From a virus: a stretch of 24,694 bases of DNA. The notes under the pieces are model-generated. The model worked only from the letters and a program-made list of their open reading frames with translations. It searched no databases and was not told the DNA's origin. The translations under genes were made by a program, and so were the position numbers. Every line of letters starts with the position of its first letter. Positions within the stretch are counted from its first letter, which is position 1. Location: the IMG/VR virus record IMGVR_UViG_3300017764_000100, positions 1 through 24,694 of that record, one strand, 5' to 3'. Below, piece by piece: positions 7,816 to 16,503 of the stretch.

Positions 7816-8952
7816 ATGCCGGGTCCATTTGCAATAGGACTAATGGTTGGCACCGCCGCTTTTGGTATAGCGAAACTAGCAGGTGCATCAACAAGAACAG
7901 CATTATTAGCAGGTGGCTTAGCTGGACTAGGAGCAGGTGCCCTTTCTGGATTAGGAACAGCAACAAAAGCTAGTACATTGGTTGGGGAAGCCGCAACATC
8001 CGCTAGTATGGCGGGGGGAACTGTTCCCGCCACTAAACTAAGTACAATTACAGCAACTACAAATCCATTTATTGCTGGTTCAACCACAGGTGGAACTCTT
8101 GGTAACATTGCCGCAGGGGCAGGCGGTTTGACAGGAACAGGTGGTGCGGTTTTAGCATCAGGTGGTGGAAAATTACTTCCAACAGCCGTAGGTGGTGCTG
8201 GCATAGAAACTATAGGAGGAACACTTGCAAGAACACCTCAAATGTATGATCAGTCAGTACCTGGTAAGATCACAAGAATGGATCCCTCAACAATCGTTAG
8301 ACCCACTGGCACGGTACCCACATCTATTTCAGATAAAGTAGTAAATTTTGCAAAAGAAAATCCATTTACAACTGCGGGAGCTGTTTTGACAGGTGGTCAA
8401 ATGCTTAGTGATCTAACTGCACAACAACCAATTTATGATGACTCAACAGCACAACCCTATACAGAAGAAGAATATCAACAAGCTTATGATCGTCAAAGAG
8501 CAGCTATGCAAGGTCTTGGTGATAGAGCACCAGCACCTATGATGACAGCAGATGCCTTAACCCCAGCAAATGTATATGAACGACAAGAAGAAATGTTTGC
8601 AGCAAGAGAGGGCGGTTTAGCTACTCTTCAATTAAAGGAAGGGGGTATAAACTATTTACCTTCAAAATCAGATCACGATGAAAAAGATGCAAACAATTAT
8701 GTAAGAGCTATGGGTTATGTAGAAGATGGTACTGGTAATGGGGACAAAGATGAAGATACTATGTTAGCACAATTAGCTGATGGTGAATTTGTGTCAAGAG
8801 CAGATGCTATTTTAGGTGCAGGTATTATGTCAGGAGCAAACCCCGATGATTTTAAAGATATGAGAAGGAAAGGTGCTCAATTTTTTTATAAACAACAAGA
8901 TTCTCTAAAAAGAGTTTATGATTTAATAAATGATGGAAATAAAGCAAGTTGA
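7816..8952 (+). CDS. Gly/Ala-rich internal virion protein candidate
   Basis: 378 residues after a strong AAGGAG site eight bases upstream. The first 200 residues are Ala/Gly/Thr-rich with hydrophobic runs (FAIGLMVGTAAFGIAKLAG, TALLAGGLAGLGAGALSGLG) that could form membrane-active helices. The C-terminal half has the phage motif DEDTMLAQLADGEFVSRADAILGAG (about 312-336), a variant of the DGEFVMTADAVRGAG element seen in many phage internal virion and structural proteins. It ends with a charged tail (MRRKGAQFFYKQQDSLKRVYDL). It overlaps the next gene by 20-23 bases and opens the run of ejection-type proteins. A role in DNA ejection or core formation is inferred. Confidence 0.7.
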   Translation: MPGPFAIGLMVGTAAFGIAKLAGASTRTALLAGGLAGLGAGALSGLGTATKASTLVGEAATSASMAGGTVPATKLSTITATTNPFIAGSTTGGTLGNIAAGAGGLTGTGGAVLASGGGKLLPTAVGGAGIETIGGTLARTPQMYDQSVPGKITRMDPSTIVRPTGTVPTSISDKVVNFAKENPFTTAGAVLTGGQMLSDLTAQQPIYDDSTAQPYTEEEYQQAYDRQRAAMQGLGDRAPAPMMTADALTPANVYERQEEMFAAREGGLATLQLKEGGINYLPSKSDHDEKDANNYVRAMGYVEDGTGNGDKDEDTMLAQLADGEFVSRADAILGAGIMSGANPDDFKDMRRKGAQFFYKQQDSLKRVYDLINDGNKAS

Positions 8953-9349
8953 TATAGAGTGTGTAGATGTGTTTTGGGATAAGGTTAAATATTGGATTGA
9001 ACGTGCAACCAAACAATCAAACGGTAGACACAATTTAGATACGACTTATAGTTTACTCAAATCAGGTACTATGAAAATGTTTCTTATTGTTGTTAAAAAA
9101 ACGATCTGTGCAGTTTATGTTGTACAAAAAGTATTCTACCCTGCAAAGACAGTATTATGTATTTTGTTTTGTGGTGGTAGCAAAGTTATAAGAAATATAA
9201 AAAAGATAGAAAACTTTTTTATGTCTTATGCAAAAAAACAAGAATGCTCTGGTCTTGAGATTATAGGAAGAAAAGGATGGGGTAGAGCAATAAAGAAAAA
9301 TGGTTTAGAATTTAAACAAACAGGATATTTTTATGAAGTGGCTACTTAA
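8930..9349 (+). CDS. T7 gp13-like internal virion protein / GNAT-like fold
   Basis: 139 residues from ATG 8930 (a second ATG at 8933 is equally possible). Its start overlaps the previous gene. The C-terminal SGLEIIGRKGWGRAIKKNGLEFKQTGYFYEVA is the hallmark of the T7 gp13 family (internal virion protein A; 138 residues in T7). That family has an acetyltransferase-like fold without proven enzyme activity, and this order (helix, charged linker, strand-turn-strand) fits. In T7 it is needed for assembling internal core proteins, which agrees with the genes that follow. The family match is from recognised motifs, not alignment. Confidence 0.7.
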   Translation: MMEIKQVDIECVDVFWDKVKYWIERATKQSNGRHNLDTTYSLLKSGTMKMFLIVVKKTICAVYVVQKVFYPAKTVLCILFCGGSKVIRNIKKIENFFMSYAKKQECSGLEIIGRKGWGRAIKKNGLEFKQTGYFYEVAT

Positions 9350-10400
9350 ACTCTTACCAACTCAATTAAAGATTTGGTTATATAAACTTTTATACAAAGA
9401 CATTGCTAGCAAAGGTCAGGAAGAGGATACTGAACTAGCGCATATAAATAAGTTTGAACAGGCCTTATTGAAAAGTATAGGTGGTAAAGGTATCAACAAC
9501 CCAAACACTGGTTTACCTGCTTATATGGGTGGTGGTGGTTCTGGTGGTGGTTCCCCCGCTCCAGCTCCCTCGCAACCTGAAAAAACCACACAGATCACAA
9601 GAGAAGCACCAGAGATTGAAGCACGTAAACTTGCATTATTTGATGAAGCCATAGAATTAGGCACGATGCCTATTCCTGTACCAAGTATACAGGTAGCTCC
9701 TCCCTCACCTTTACAACAACAACAGTTTGCACAAGCTACAGGCTTAGCATCATTAGGTCAGCCCGCATTTACACAAGGTATTGGATCTGTTCAACAAGCT
9801 CAGGCAACAGCTCAAGGTATGCCAGACATTATGAGATTTATGAACCCTTATCAATCGTTTGTTACTGATGAGATTAACAGACAAGCAGAAATTTCTAGAA
9901 ATCAATTAGCAAGTCAAGCCATTCAATCTGGTGCTTTTGGTGGTGGTAGAGAAGGTGTGGCTCTTGGTGAATTAGAAACAGGAAGAATACGTTCAATTAG
10001 TGAAGCACAACGTGCTGGTTACCAAGATGCATTAAAGGCCGCTCAGGCACAACAGGGACAAGAAATTTCAGCAGGTTTAGAAGGTGCTCGATTATTAGGC
10101 ACTTTAGGTGGTGCTCAAGCTCAAGCCGGTATTGGTGCCGCTCAAGAAATGGCAAGAGCGGGAGCTGTACAACAACAATTAGCTCAACAAGCGTTAACTG
10201 CCCAAAGACAAACAGAAGTAGCAAGAGCCTATGAGCCTTATCAAAGAATAGAATTTCAAAAGGGTATTATGACAGCCTTACCTACTGCTGCATCAACTGT
10301 TACTCAAACAACAGGTCCTGGTGTTGATCCTTTAGCTAAAGCCGCATCAACAGGATTAGGTGCTTATGCTGCCTATCAACTTCTAAAGCCAATGGGGTAA
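9333..10400 (+). CDS. Gln/Ala/Gly-rich DNA-ejection / internal virion protein
   Basis: 355 residues, overlapping the gp13-like gene by 17 bases. It opens with an amphipathic hydrophobic helix (MKWLLKLLPTQLKIWLYKLL), then a Gly-rich linker (about 66-74). Residues about 170-235 contain MNPYQSFVTDEI, then RNQLASQAIQSGAFGGGREG, then ALGELETGR, a conserved phage module with the SGAFGG[GS]R signature found in ejection/internal virion proteins. The rest is Ala/Gln-rich helix of the type that forms extended coiled assemblies. It plausibly leaves the capsid with the DNA and helps form the trans-envelope channel. The functional equivalent of T7 gp14 is possible, but it is longer than that protein. Confidence 0.72.
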   Translation: MKWLLKLLPTQLKIWLYKLLYKDIASKGQEEDTELAHINKFEQALLKSIGGKGINNPNTGLPAYMGGGGSGGGSPAPAPSQPEKTTQITREAPEIEARKLALFDEAIELGTMPIPVPSIQVAPPSPLQQQQFAQATGLASLGQPAFTQGIGSVQQAQATAQGMPDIMRFMNPYQSFVTDEINRQAEISRNQLASQAIQSGAFGGGREGVALGELETGRIRSISEAQRAGYQDALKAAQAQQGQEISAGLEGARLLGTLGGAQAQAGIGAAQEMARAGAVQQQLAQQALTAQRQTEVARAYEPYQRIEFQKGIMTALPTAASTVTQTTGPGVDPLAKAASTGLGAYAAYQLLKPMG

Positions 10401-10403
10401 AGT

Positions 10404-12158
10404 ATGGATAAGACTTTACTCAGACCTTTATTTCAAAAAAGATTTATGGAGTTACACAAACCACAAGGTTTTCGCTCTGGTGCAGCTATTGATTTCCAAC
10501 AAATTGCTATGGGTAATCAAAGTAAACAACCAAACAATGATCAAGGTATCATGCAGATTGAACCAAAAAATGATCAAGGTATCCTACAGGTTGCGAATCT
10601 TATGCCTGATGCCAGTGCACCAGTTATTGATGTTCAGAGAAGAGAACTACCTGAACCAGGGATTTTAAATGCTCTCAAGCAAGGTTTTGATGAAAGCAAC
10701 GAGCAAACTAGAATAAAAAAAAATGTGGAAGCCATTAATCAGGGGCGAAAGCAAGGTGAAACTATTGAGGATTTAAATCAAGAAGTTGATCAAGCTCAAG
10801 AACAAGAACACTCTGAATTTTTAAAATTTCTAGAAAAACAAGGCGACCCTCAACCTCAGCAACCTCCAACAAAAACGCCAACAAAAAAAACAAGTGATGC
10901 ATCAGGTTTATTTTCAGATAGTGAGAGAACTGCTATTTTTGCTGGACTTTTAGCAAGAGGTATAGGTCAGCCTGGTAATTTTTTTGATAATTTAGGTCCT
11001 GCATTAGGTGGTGCTGCTATGGGTTTAGCTGATCTAAAAGCAACAGAAGCAGAGTTGGCAAAAGCAAAATCGACAGGTAAACCTTTTGAAGTTTATGATC
11101 CAAATGCAAAACAAAATGTTTTAATTCGTCCCGAAAATTTTATTGAGGGTTTTCATCAACCTGCAAAAGCAAAAGAAAAGGCAGATGATTATGTTGAGAA
11201 ATACGACAGAAAACTTGAAACACTTGTTAGTGTAAAAAAAAGTGAATTAGGTGCAACTATGTCACCTGAAGACAAGACCGCTAGATATATCAACATACCA
11301 AAGATGATTGATGTAATTGCAAACACTGATTTACCTGAGTTTGGTTTAAAAGAAGGTGATAGTAAACCAATACCCGTCTTTGAATATTTTGCAAATAAAA
11401 ATAAGTTTAGATCAAAAGATCCAGATGACATCGCAGAAAAAGTTGCCTTTGAGTTTCAAAAAAGAACGGAAAAAAAGAAAGCAGATAGAATTGATGAATC
11501 AAACGAAAGTATGCTGGGAGCTTTAACTGTTGCCAGATTAGCTGACAGTATAAAAAAAGATATTCAAGCTGGTGCAAAAACAGGTGCGGCAGGTGATATT
11601 GTTCAATTTGCAAACTCTAGTAGAGCTTTAGTTACTGAATTTATCAATCCTATTAGAAATAACCCTAGTAAAACAATAGTCTCTGATTTTGCAAGAATGG
11701 AAAGCGAGTTAAATAATTTAGTAGCTGATCCTACTAAAGCATCAGGACCTTATAAAGATGGTGTTGCCAAATTTGTGCAAAAAATATCAACCTTATCAGC
11801 AAGTGCGCGTTCTGCAATGATTGATTTAGCTTATACTTTAGCAAAAGCAAGAGAACCAGGAGGACGTTTTTCAACGACTGATATTGAATTAGCTATGGCG
11901 ACATTGGGTGAACAAACAGATCCAAAACAAATGTTATTTGTTTTAAGAAGAGTGGCGAAAAGAGGTATTCAACAAGCAATAGACAGACATTCTTATTATA
12001 CAGGTAAAGCTGAATCAGATTTTGATCCTATATTTCAAGAGGTCATAAAAGCAAGAGATGAGTTGGGAGGCTCTGGAGAAGCGTATTTTGAAGAAATAGA
12101 AGATAAAAATAATAATAATAATAATAATAATAATGGTGGCCCTCCACCTATACCATAA
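10404..12158 (+). CDS. Internal virion protein candidate with poly-Asn tail
   Basis: 584 residues. The N-terminus contains GFRSGA and two short repeats NDQGI-x-Q (45-51 and 56-62), followed by a charged coiled-coil region and a Pro/Gln/Thr linker (about 147-165). Residues about 175-210 are Gly/Ala-rich and hydrophobic (IFAGLLARGIGQPGNFFDNL, then GPALGGAAMGLADL). The C-terminal two thirds are mainly helical, ending with nine consecutive Asn and GGPPPIP. The start lies three bases after the previous stop, with only GGGG upstream. Position between two likely ejection proteins suggests the same particle. I do not recognise a specific family. Confidence 0.65.
   Translation: MDKTLLRPLFQKRFMELHKPQGFRSGAAIDFQQIAMGNQSKQPNNDQGIMQIEPKNDQGILQVANLMPDASAPVIDVQRRELPEPGILNALKQGFDESNEQTRIKKNVEAINQGRKQGETIEDLNQEVDQAQEQEHSEFLKFLEKQGDPQPQQPPTKTPTKKTSDASGLFSDSERTAIFAGLLARGIGQPGNFFDNLGPALGGAAMGLADLKATEAELAKAKSTGKPFEVYDPNAKQNVLIRPENFIEGFHQPAKAKEKADDYVEKYDRKLETLVSVKKSELGATMSPEDKTARYINIPKMIDVIANTDLPEFGLKEGDSKPIPVFEYFANKNKFRSKDPDDIAEKVAFEFQKRTEKKKADRIDESNESMLGALTVARLADSIKKDIQAGAKTGAAGDIVQFANSSRALVTEFINPIRNNPSKTIVSDFARMESELNNLVADPTKASGPYKDGVAKFVQKISTLSASARSAMIDLAYTLAKAREPGGRFSTTDIELAMATLGEQTDPKQMLFVLRRVAKRGIQQAIDRHSYYTGKAESDFDPIFQEVIKARDELGGSGEAYFEEIEDKNNNNNNNNNGGPPPIP
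12108..12134 (+). repeat. (AAT)9 microsatellite
   Basis: Nine perfect AAT triplets encode a nine-residue Asn run near the C-terminus of the 584-residue protein. Slippage would change the length in whole codons without a frameshift. Confidence 0.95.
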
Positions 12159-12164
12159 TAAAAA

Positions 12165-15100
12165 ATGATTATATACGAAACATTACCAGAATATAAAAAA
12201 AGAGAAGAAGAGCAAAGACCTGAGTTTTTTGAAAAAAATATTAAAGGACGTTCTGATCTTGATCTTTTATATGAAATGTATAACAAGAGAAGACAAGCTG
12301 GTGATACACAAGATTTTTTTAGCTATGTTGAAACTAAAGATCCTGAAGGCATCTTCTATTCTAGAGAAAAATTTATGGAAAGTGGTTCTGGTCGTCACTT
12401 TGAAGGAGATGAAGATGTAAATTCAATGTCAGATATAAGATTTGCACAGAGAGTTTACGATTATGTAGATAAAAATATAAATTTAAATACAGAACAAACT
12501 TTAAATAATAAAAATAGAAGACAAACAAAAGTGCTTTTTAAAGACTTTTTACAAAATTTTGCACCTAAACCAGATAAGATAATTAATTCTGAAAAATACG
12601 GTGATGTAGCTGTTAAAGAATATTATTCACCAGCAGAAATTGGACTTGAATTAAACAAATATGAAGGTGACCTTGGTACTTTACCAAGAGGTGAAATTAG
12701 TCTTAATGAAGCTAGATTTGCAGGTAGTTTGGCAAAAGATTTAAAAAATCAAACAATTGCTTATGATAAACTATTACGACCAATTGTTGGTCAAGATCCT
12801 CAAATTTCTTTTGGTAGATATACTAATGAGTTTGAGTTTTTTAATCCCGCTTTAAATGAGGGTAAAGGGGGAAGACAGTTGATCAATGACCCTAATTTTA
12901 CTTTAGCTGATGTTACTGGTATTGGTGGAGATGCCCTTGTTGGTGCTGCTGATATGGTAGGTGCTGGGTTAGGGTTAATATATGGTGGTCCTGTAGGATC
13001 TGCTGTGGGATCTGGTCTAGCGAGTGGTGTAGCTGATGCGATTCGCATAGGTGCTGGTTATAATTTATATGGTATAAATTTAGACGAAAAATCAGATGAA
13101 GAAATAGGTGACCTGATGACAAGAGCGGGTGTAAATACTGGTTTAATAAATGCAGGAATTACAGGAACTACTTATGCTTTGCCTTTTATAGCTAAATTAG
13201 GATATAGATTGGCTAAGGGTGGTAAAGTTGAGTTATCTGATTTAGCAGAAGATGTTGATCCAGCTAAATTGAAACAAGTTGAAAAATTAGAAAGAGAAGT
13301 TAATGACAGACTTGATTACTACAATGTTTCTAGAAAAGTTAAATTTAAATTACCTCAAGCAACTAACAATCCAAAACAATTAGCGGATTTAGAGATGTAC
13401 GAAACAGACCCCAATTATGGTGTTGCTGGTAAGTTAGGTAATTTTAACAAAGAAAATGCAGAGGCTTTGTTTTTGTTAAACAGGAAAATACAAAATAGTT
13501 TACAGGGGACATTTGATCCATTTGACCCTATGGCAACAACAAAATTAAATAAACAAATACAAGACATAGTTAACACTAGAAACAAACCAAGATTAAAAAT
13601 TTTATCTGATACACTAAATAAATCAGAAACAAACCTTTTTGATGAAATTATTAAGTTACCCGATGGTCAAATGAAACCACAAGGTCAAAAAATTAGAACA
13701 CTTGTTGAGGAACTTGAAGAAAAAATGTATACAGATTTTAAAGAAAAGTACACACTTTTGGGAGGGTTAGAGCAAGGTCGTAAAATTGAAACTGATTTAA
13801 TACAAAAATATATCTCAGGTTTGACTGACAAACAAAAAAATAATCTTTTAAAAGTACAACCCGCTATTAAAGATATTGTTAAACTGTCAAAAACAGGTAC
13901 CTTACCAAAAGAGGTAACTTTAAATCAAATTCGTAACACTTTGTCTACAGTGTATGACATGGAAAGACAAGCCGCTAAAGGTATTCCAGAACAGTTACCA
14001 GGTTTTGCTACAGGTTTAAAAAAGGCAATACATGAACAGTTTGAGAAGTCATTAAAACCAAATGATCCATGGAAATTAAAATATGACGAAATTACAAATC
14101 TTTATAGAAAGGGGAAAGAGAGATTTTCAGGGGCAATTGCTGATTTAACGTATATGAAAAATGGTGTACCAATGATCGCTGATGAAAACATTTTTACATC
14201 AACTTTTAAAAAAGCAGGTGCTAACACAGGGCAACATCAAACAACTGATTTAACTTACGACATTTTAAAAGAAAGACCAGATATGCTTGATGGTTACCGT
14301 CAAGCTATAGAAGATTTTTATAGAACAAAAATTAAAGATAAAAGTGCAGCACAAATTCAAGCTATTCACAAAGATTTTGTAGACAAAGATAGAGGTTATG
14401 GTTACATACTTGAAAAATTTTATGGTAGAGAAGGTATGTCTAATATTATGAAGAATGTTGATGGGCTAGCAAAAGAAAACATAAAGATTCAAGCGAAGAA
14501 TAAAAGAATATTAGAAAAATTTAACAAATCATTTAAGGGGCAATTGGGTAGTTTAGACCCTGACAATATTTTTGACAAAACATTTAATCCAAAATTACCA
14601 TCGCAAATTTTAAGAACTGTTAACATCATTAAAGATAAACCAGAGCTACTTGGATCTTATCAAAGAAAAGTTTTAGAAAATTTTAAAGACAGAGTTTCAA
14701 CAAAAAGTTTTCTTGGAGATCAAGAATTTGACCCTAAAAAATTCGTCAATGTATATGGTAATCAACAGGAAAGAAATGCTCTAAAAATAGTATTTAAAAA
14801 TAATCCTCAAGTTTTAAAAGATTTAGATGTGATAGGTAAAAGTTTTGAAGTGTTTACACGTAAGGCACCTGGAAGACCTGAAAAAAACAAATTTCAGTGG
14901 CTTGTTGATATAATTAGAGTGCCTTTTGGTGTATTTACAAGTGAGGGAAGAATACTTTCTGGTTCATTAAAATATCTATCAGCAAAGTATAATAAAAATA
15001 TGGCTGATGTTTTTATGGATCCAAAAAAAATATCACAATTACGTGAATTTATTGAAAGACGCAATTCAAAAACAGCAATTGAAAAATATGACGAAGATAT

Positions 15101-15461
15101 TATAAAGTATTTATTTGGTTTTGATTATAAAGCAATAGGTGTTGATGATGAGGTTAGTCCTCGTGATATAGAAACAATAGAAAAAATTAAGATTCTAAGA
15201 AAAGGTGGACAACCAAGTGACGTTGATATTACTGAAATTCAACCGCAACAAAATGCACCATCAGTAAATATGTTCGCTATGGAGCAAATGCCACGACCCA
15301 CGGAACCCGCTCCAATCGCACCCCCTCCTGTACAACAACCACAACCCGCAGGTATAGCTTCACTGCCACAGGATAGAGGTCAAACGTATGCAGGATTATT
15401 TCCAAACGATCCCTCGGGACAAATGATAGCACAAAGAGGAACACAAGATGCCGGAGCCTAG
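12165..15461 (+). CDS. Giant internal virion / DNA-ejection protein
   Basis: 1098 residues, the longest gene of the window and in the slot occupied by gp15/gp16-type ejection proteins in T7-like phages. No clear ribosome-binding site precedes ATG 12165. The N-terminal 245 residues are charged and helical. Residues about 250-300 are glycine-rich and hydrophobic (VTGIGGDALVGAADMVGAGL, then GLIYGGPVGSAVGSGLASGV), with a second such stretch near 321-346, compatible with membrane insertion during infection. Residues 350-1020 are long Lys/Glu-rich helices. The final 80 are Pro/Gln-rich with DVDITEIQPQQ and PPPVQQPQP. No lytic transglycosylase motif like that at the start of T7 gp16 was found. Function is inferred from order and architecture. 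Confidence 0.7.
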   Translation: MIIYETLPEYKKREEEQRPEFFEKNIKGRSDLDLLYEMYNKRRQAGDTQDFFSYVETKDPEGIFYSREKFMESGSGRHFEGDEDVNSMSDIRFAQRVYDYVDKNINLNTEQTLNNKNRRQTKVLFKDFLQNFAPKPDKIINSEKYGDVAVKEYYSPAEIGLELNKYEGDLGTLPRGEISLNEARFAGSLAKDLKNQTIAYDKLLRPIVGQDPQISFGRYTNEFEFFNPALNEGKGGRQLINDPNFTLADVTGIGGDALVGAADMVGAGLGLIYGGPVGSAVGSGLASGVADAIRIGAGYNLYGINLDEKSDEEIGDLMTRAGVNTGLINAGITGTTYALPFIAKLGYRLAKGGKVELSDLAEDVDPAKLKQVEKLEREVNDRLDYYNVSRKVKFKLPQATNNPKQLADLEMYETDPNYGVAGKLGNFNKENAEALFLLNRKIQNSLQGTFDPFDPMATTKLNKQIQDIVNTRNKPRLKILSDTLNKSETNLFDEIIKLPDGQMKPQGQKIRTLVEELEEKMYTDFKEKYTLLGGLEQGRKIETDLIQKYISGLTDKQKNNLLKVQPAIKDIVKLSKTGTLPKEVTLNQIRNTLSTVYDMERQAAKGIPEQLPGFATGLKKAIHEQFEKSLKPNDPWKLKYDEITNLYRKGKERFSGAIADLTYMKNGVPMIADENIFTSTFKKAGANTGQHQTTDLTYDILKERPDMLDGYRQAIEDFYRTKIKDKSAAQIQAIHKDFVDKDRGYGYILEKFYGREGMSNIMKNVDGLAKENIKIQAKNKRILEKFNKSFKGQLGSLDPDNIFDKTFNPKLPSQILRTVNIIKDKPELLGSYQRKVLENFKDRVSTKSFLGDQEFDPKKFVNVYGNQQERNALKIVFKNNPQVLKDLDVIGKSFEVFTRKAPGRPEKNKFQWLVDIIRVPFGVFTSEGRILSGSLKYLSAKYNKNMADVFMDPKKISQLREFIERRNSKTAIEKYDEDIIKYLFGFDYKAIGVDDEVSPRDIETIEKIKILRKGGQPSDVDITEIQPQQNAPSVNMFAMEQMPRPTEPAPIAPPPVQQPQPAGIASLPQDRGQTYAGLFPNDPSGQMIAQRGTQDAGA

Positions 15462-15669
15462 AACAACAAAAGAACACATCATTTCACTATACGGTCATAT
15501 GGAAGGTGTTAAAAAAGAAGTCAAAAACATAAAAGAAAACCATTTGACACATATGCATCAGGACATTGATAAAATTGGTGCTAAAGTAGACAAGTTGTTA
15601 TTTTGGATGATGAGTGGTATGCTAAGCATAATTGTCACCATTGTAGGACTTATCGTATGGACCCAATAA
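15448..15669 (+). CDS. Small XhlA-like membrane protein
   Basis: 73 residues, beginning inside the end of the giant gene with AGAGGA (15435-15440) eight bases upstream. An amphipathic helical part (HMEGVKKEVKNIKENHLTHM, IDKIGAKVDKL) is followed by one C-terminal membrane helix (LFWMMSGMLSIIVTIVGLIV). This architecture is shared with XhlA/haemolysin-type holin accessory proteins of phages. It could be a holin or an anchor for an internal virion protein; no endolysin is seen next to it. Confidence 0.62.
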   Translation: MPEPRTTKEHIISLYGHMEGVKKEVKNIKENHLTHMHQDIDKIGAKVDKLLFWMMSGMLSIIVTIVGLIVWTQ

Positions 15670-16100
15670 CTATAGCCACTTCAGCATTTGCCGCAATAAA
15701 ATCTGGAGTTTCAGTAGGAAAAGAATTGCACAGTTTGTCTGGACAAATAATTAAATTTGTCAAACAAATGAATGTTGTAGAAGAAGAGCATAAAAAAGAA
15801 AAATCTAAATGGTTTACAACAACTAATGAAGAGGCCCTAGACTCGTACTTTAAATTAAAACAAGTGCATGATATGGAAAACCAACTAAGAGAAATGTTTA
15901 TGCTATATGGTGCACCAAATGCTTGGAGTGAATTTATTGCTATTCGAACAGATATTAAAAAGAAAAGACAAGCAGCTATAGCAAAAAAAAAAAAAGAAAG
16001 AGAAGATTTTATAATGATTTGTGCTTATGGAGCACTTGCTATTGCTTTGATTGGATTAATTTCACTTTTACTTCTAAACAGTAATTTGCTCAAAAACTAG
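15657..16100 (+). CDS. Helical protein with C-terminal membrane segment
   Basis: 147 residues from ATG 15657, chosen because AGGA at 15645-15648 lies eight bases upstream and MDPITIATSAFAAIKSGVSV is a recognisable conserved opening among marine phage proteins. A TTG at 15603 in the same frame would only extend through the neighbour. It overlaps the XhlA-like gene by 13 bases. The middle is a charged helix (VVEEEHKKEKSKWF, KKKRQAAIAKKKKEREDF) and the end is one membrane helix (MICAYGALAIALIGLISLLL). Together with the preceding membrane protein it might form a lysis pair (holin/spanin-like) or a virion membrane component. Not assigned further. Confidence 0.6.
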   Translation: MDPITIATSAFAAIKSGVSVGKELHSLSGQIIKFVKQMNVVEEEHKKEKSKWFTTTNEEALDSYFKLKQVHDMENQLREMFMLYGAPNAWSEFIAIRTDIKKKRQAAIAKKKKEREDFIMICAYGALAIALIGLISLLLLNSNLLKN

Positions 16101-16119
16101 GCAAATAACAAAGCGATTT

Positions 16120-16142
16120 AAAGGCCGTGGAGAGCTTTTTTT
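16120..16142 (+). terminator. Weak intrinsic terminator candidate
   Basis: AAAG(G)C, an eight-base loop, and GCTTT form a five-pair stem with one bulge, directly followed by a run of T (16136-16142). It sits at the end of the late structural/lysis run and before a possible promoter. The stem is weak. Confidence 0.38.
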
Positions 16143-16156
16143 AATGTCCTTGATGG

Positions 16157-16188
16157 TTTACTACCTACCTAAAATAGACTAATATAAT
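16157..16188 (+). promoter_or_regulatory. Possible sigma70-type promoter
   Basis: TATAAT at 16183-16188 is a perfect -10 box. The only nearby -35-like element, TTTACT at 16157-16162, is 20 bases away, which is longer than usual. The box lies 35 bases before the basic-protein gene. TATAAT is common by chance in such AT-rich DNA, so this is a candidate only. Confidence 0.35.
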
Positions 16189-16223
16189 GTAAGTTAACTA
16201 AAATAAACCTATAGGAGAAAATA

Positions 16224-16466
16224 ATGAGAAAACGTATGAAATCTAAAGGCTATGCCAAAGGCGGAGCTAAAATGATGAAAGCCATGGGTGGTCGTATGAT
16301 GGCTAAAGGTATGGCAAAAGGTGGAGCTAAAAAAGTAATGAAAGCTAATGTTGGTATGTTAGCAAATAAAGGAAAAGGTAAAGCAAAAAAAGGTATGCCA
16401 AATATGTCAATTACCGATTTTAAAAAACTAGCCAATCAACTAGGTTATAGCACCAAAAAAAAATAA
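16224..16466 (+). CDS. Lys/Gly/Met-rich basic repeat protein
   Basis: 80 residues, with a strong AGGAGA site (16213-16218). It is low-complexity and very basic: an imperfect duplication AKGGAKMMKA (11-20) and AKGGAKKVMKA (31-41), further KG repeats, then a more ordinary C-terminus (PNMSITDFKKLANQLGYSTKKK) that resembles a small folded helical element. Its DNA shows the same duplication. Met- and Lys-rich KGGAK-type proteins recur in marine phages near virion genes, without known function. DNA condensation, packaging aid or inhibition of a host process are possible. Apparent own transcription signals upstream suggest separate, possibly high, expression. Confidence 0.75.
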   Translation: MRKRMKSKGYAKGGAKMMKAMGGRMMAKGMAKGGAKKVMKANVGMLANKGKGKAKKGMPNMSITDFKKLANQLGYSTKKK

Positions 16467-16503
16467 TTACTTGCCATGTGGTATTTAACATTTATGATGG
16501 GGT

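Noticed and set aside
7800-8204. Long minus-strand open frame rich in Pro/Ala/Val
   Set aside because: It is the mirror of the Gly/Ala-rich + strand gene at 7816, has no ribosome site, and its composition is that of an antisense shadow.
12035-12286. Minus-strand frame with a poly-Leu run
   Set aside because: The Leu run is the antisense reading of the AAT repeat; no start signals and it crosses two real genes.
15603-15656. N-terminal extension of the 147-residue membrane protein from TTG 15603
   Set aside because: The extension is out-of-frame reading of the XhlA-like gene, while ATG 15657 has a well-placed AGGA and a conserved-looking start.
16101-16223. tRNA or structured small RNA in the intergenic gap
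   Set aside because: No cloverleaf or stable extended folding could be seen by eye; only a weak terminator-like stem and a TATAAT box.
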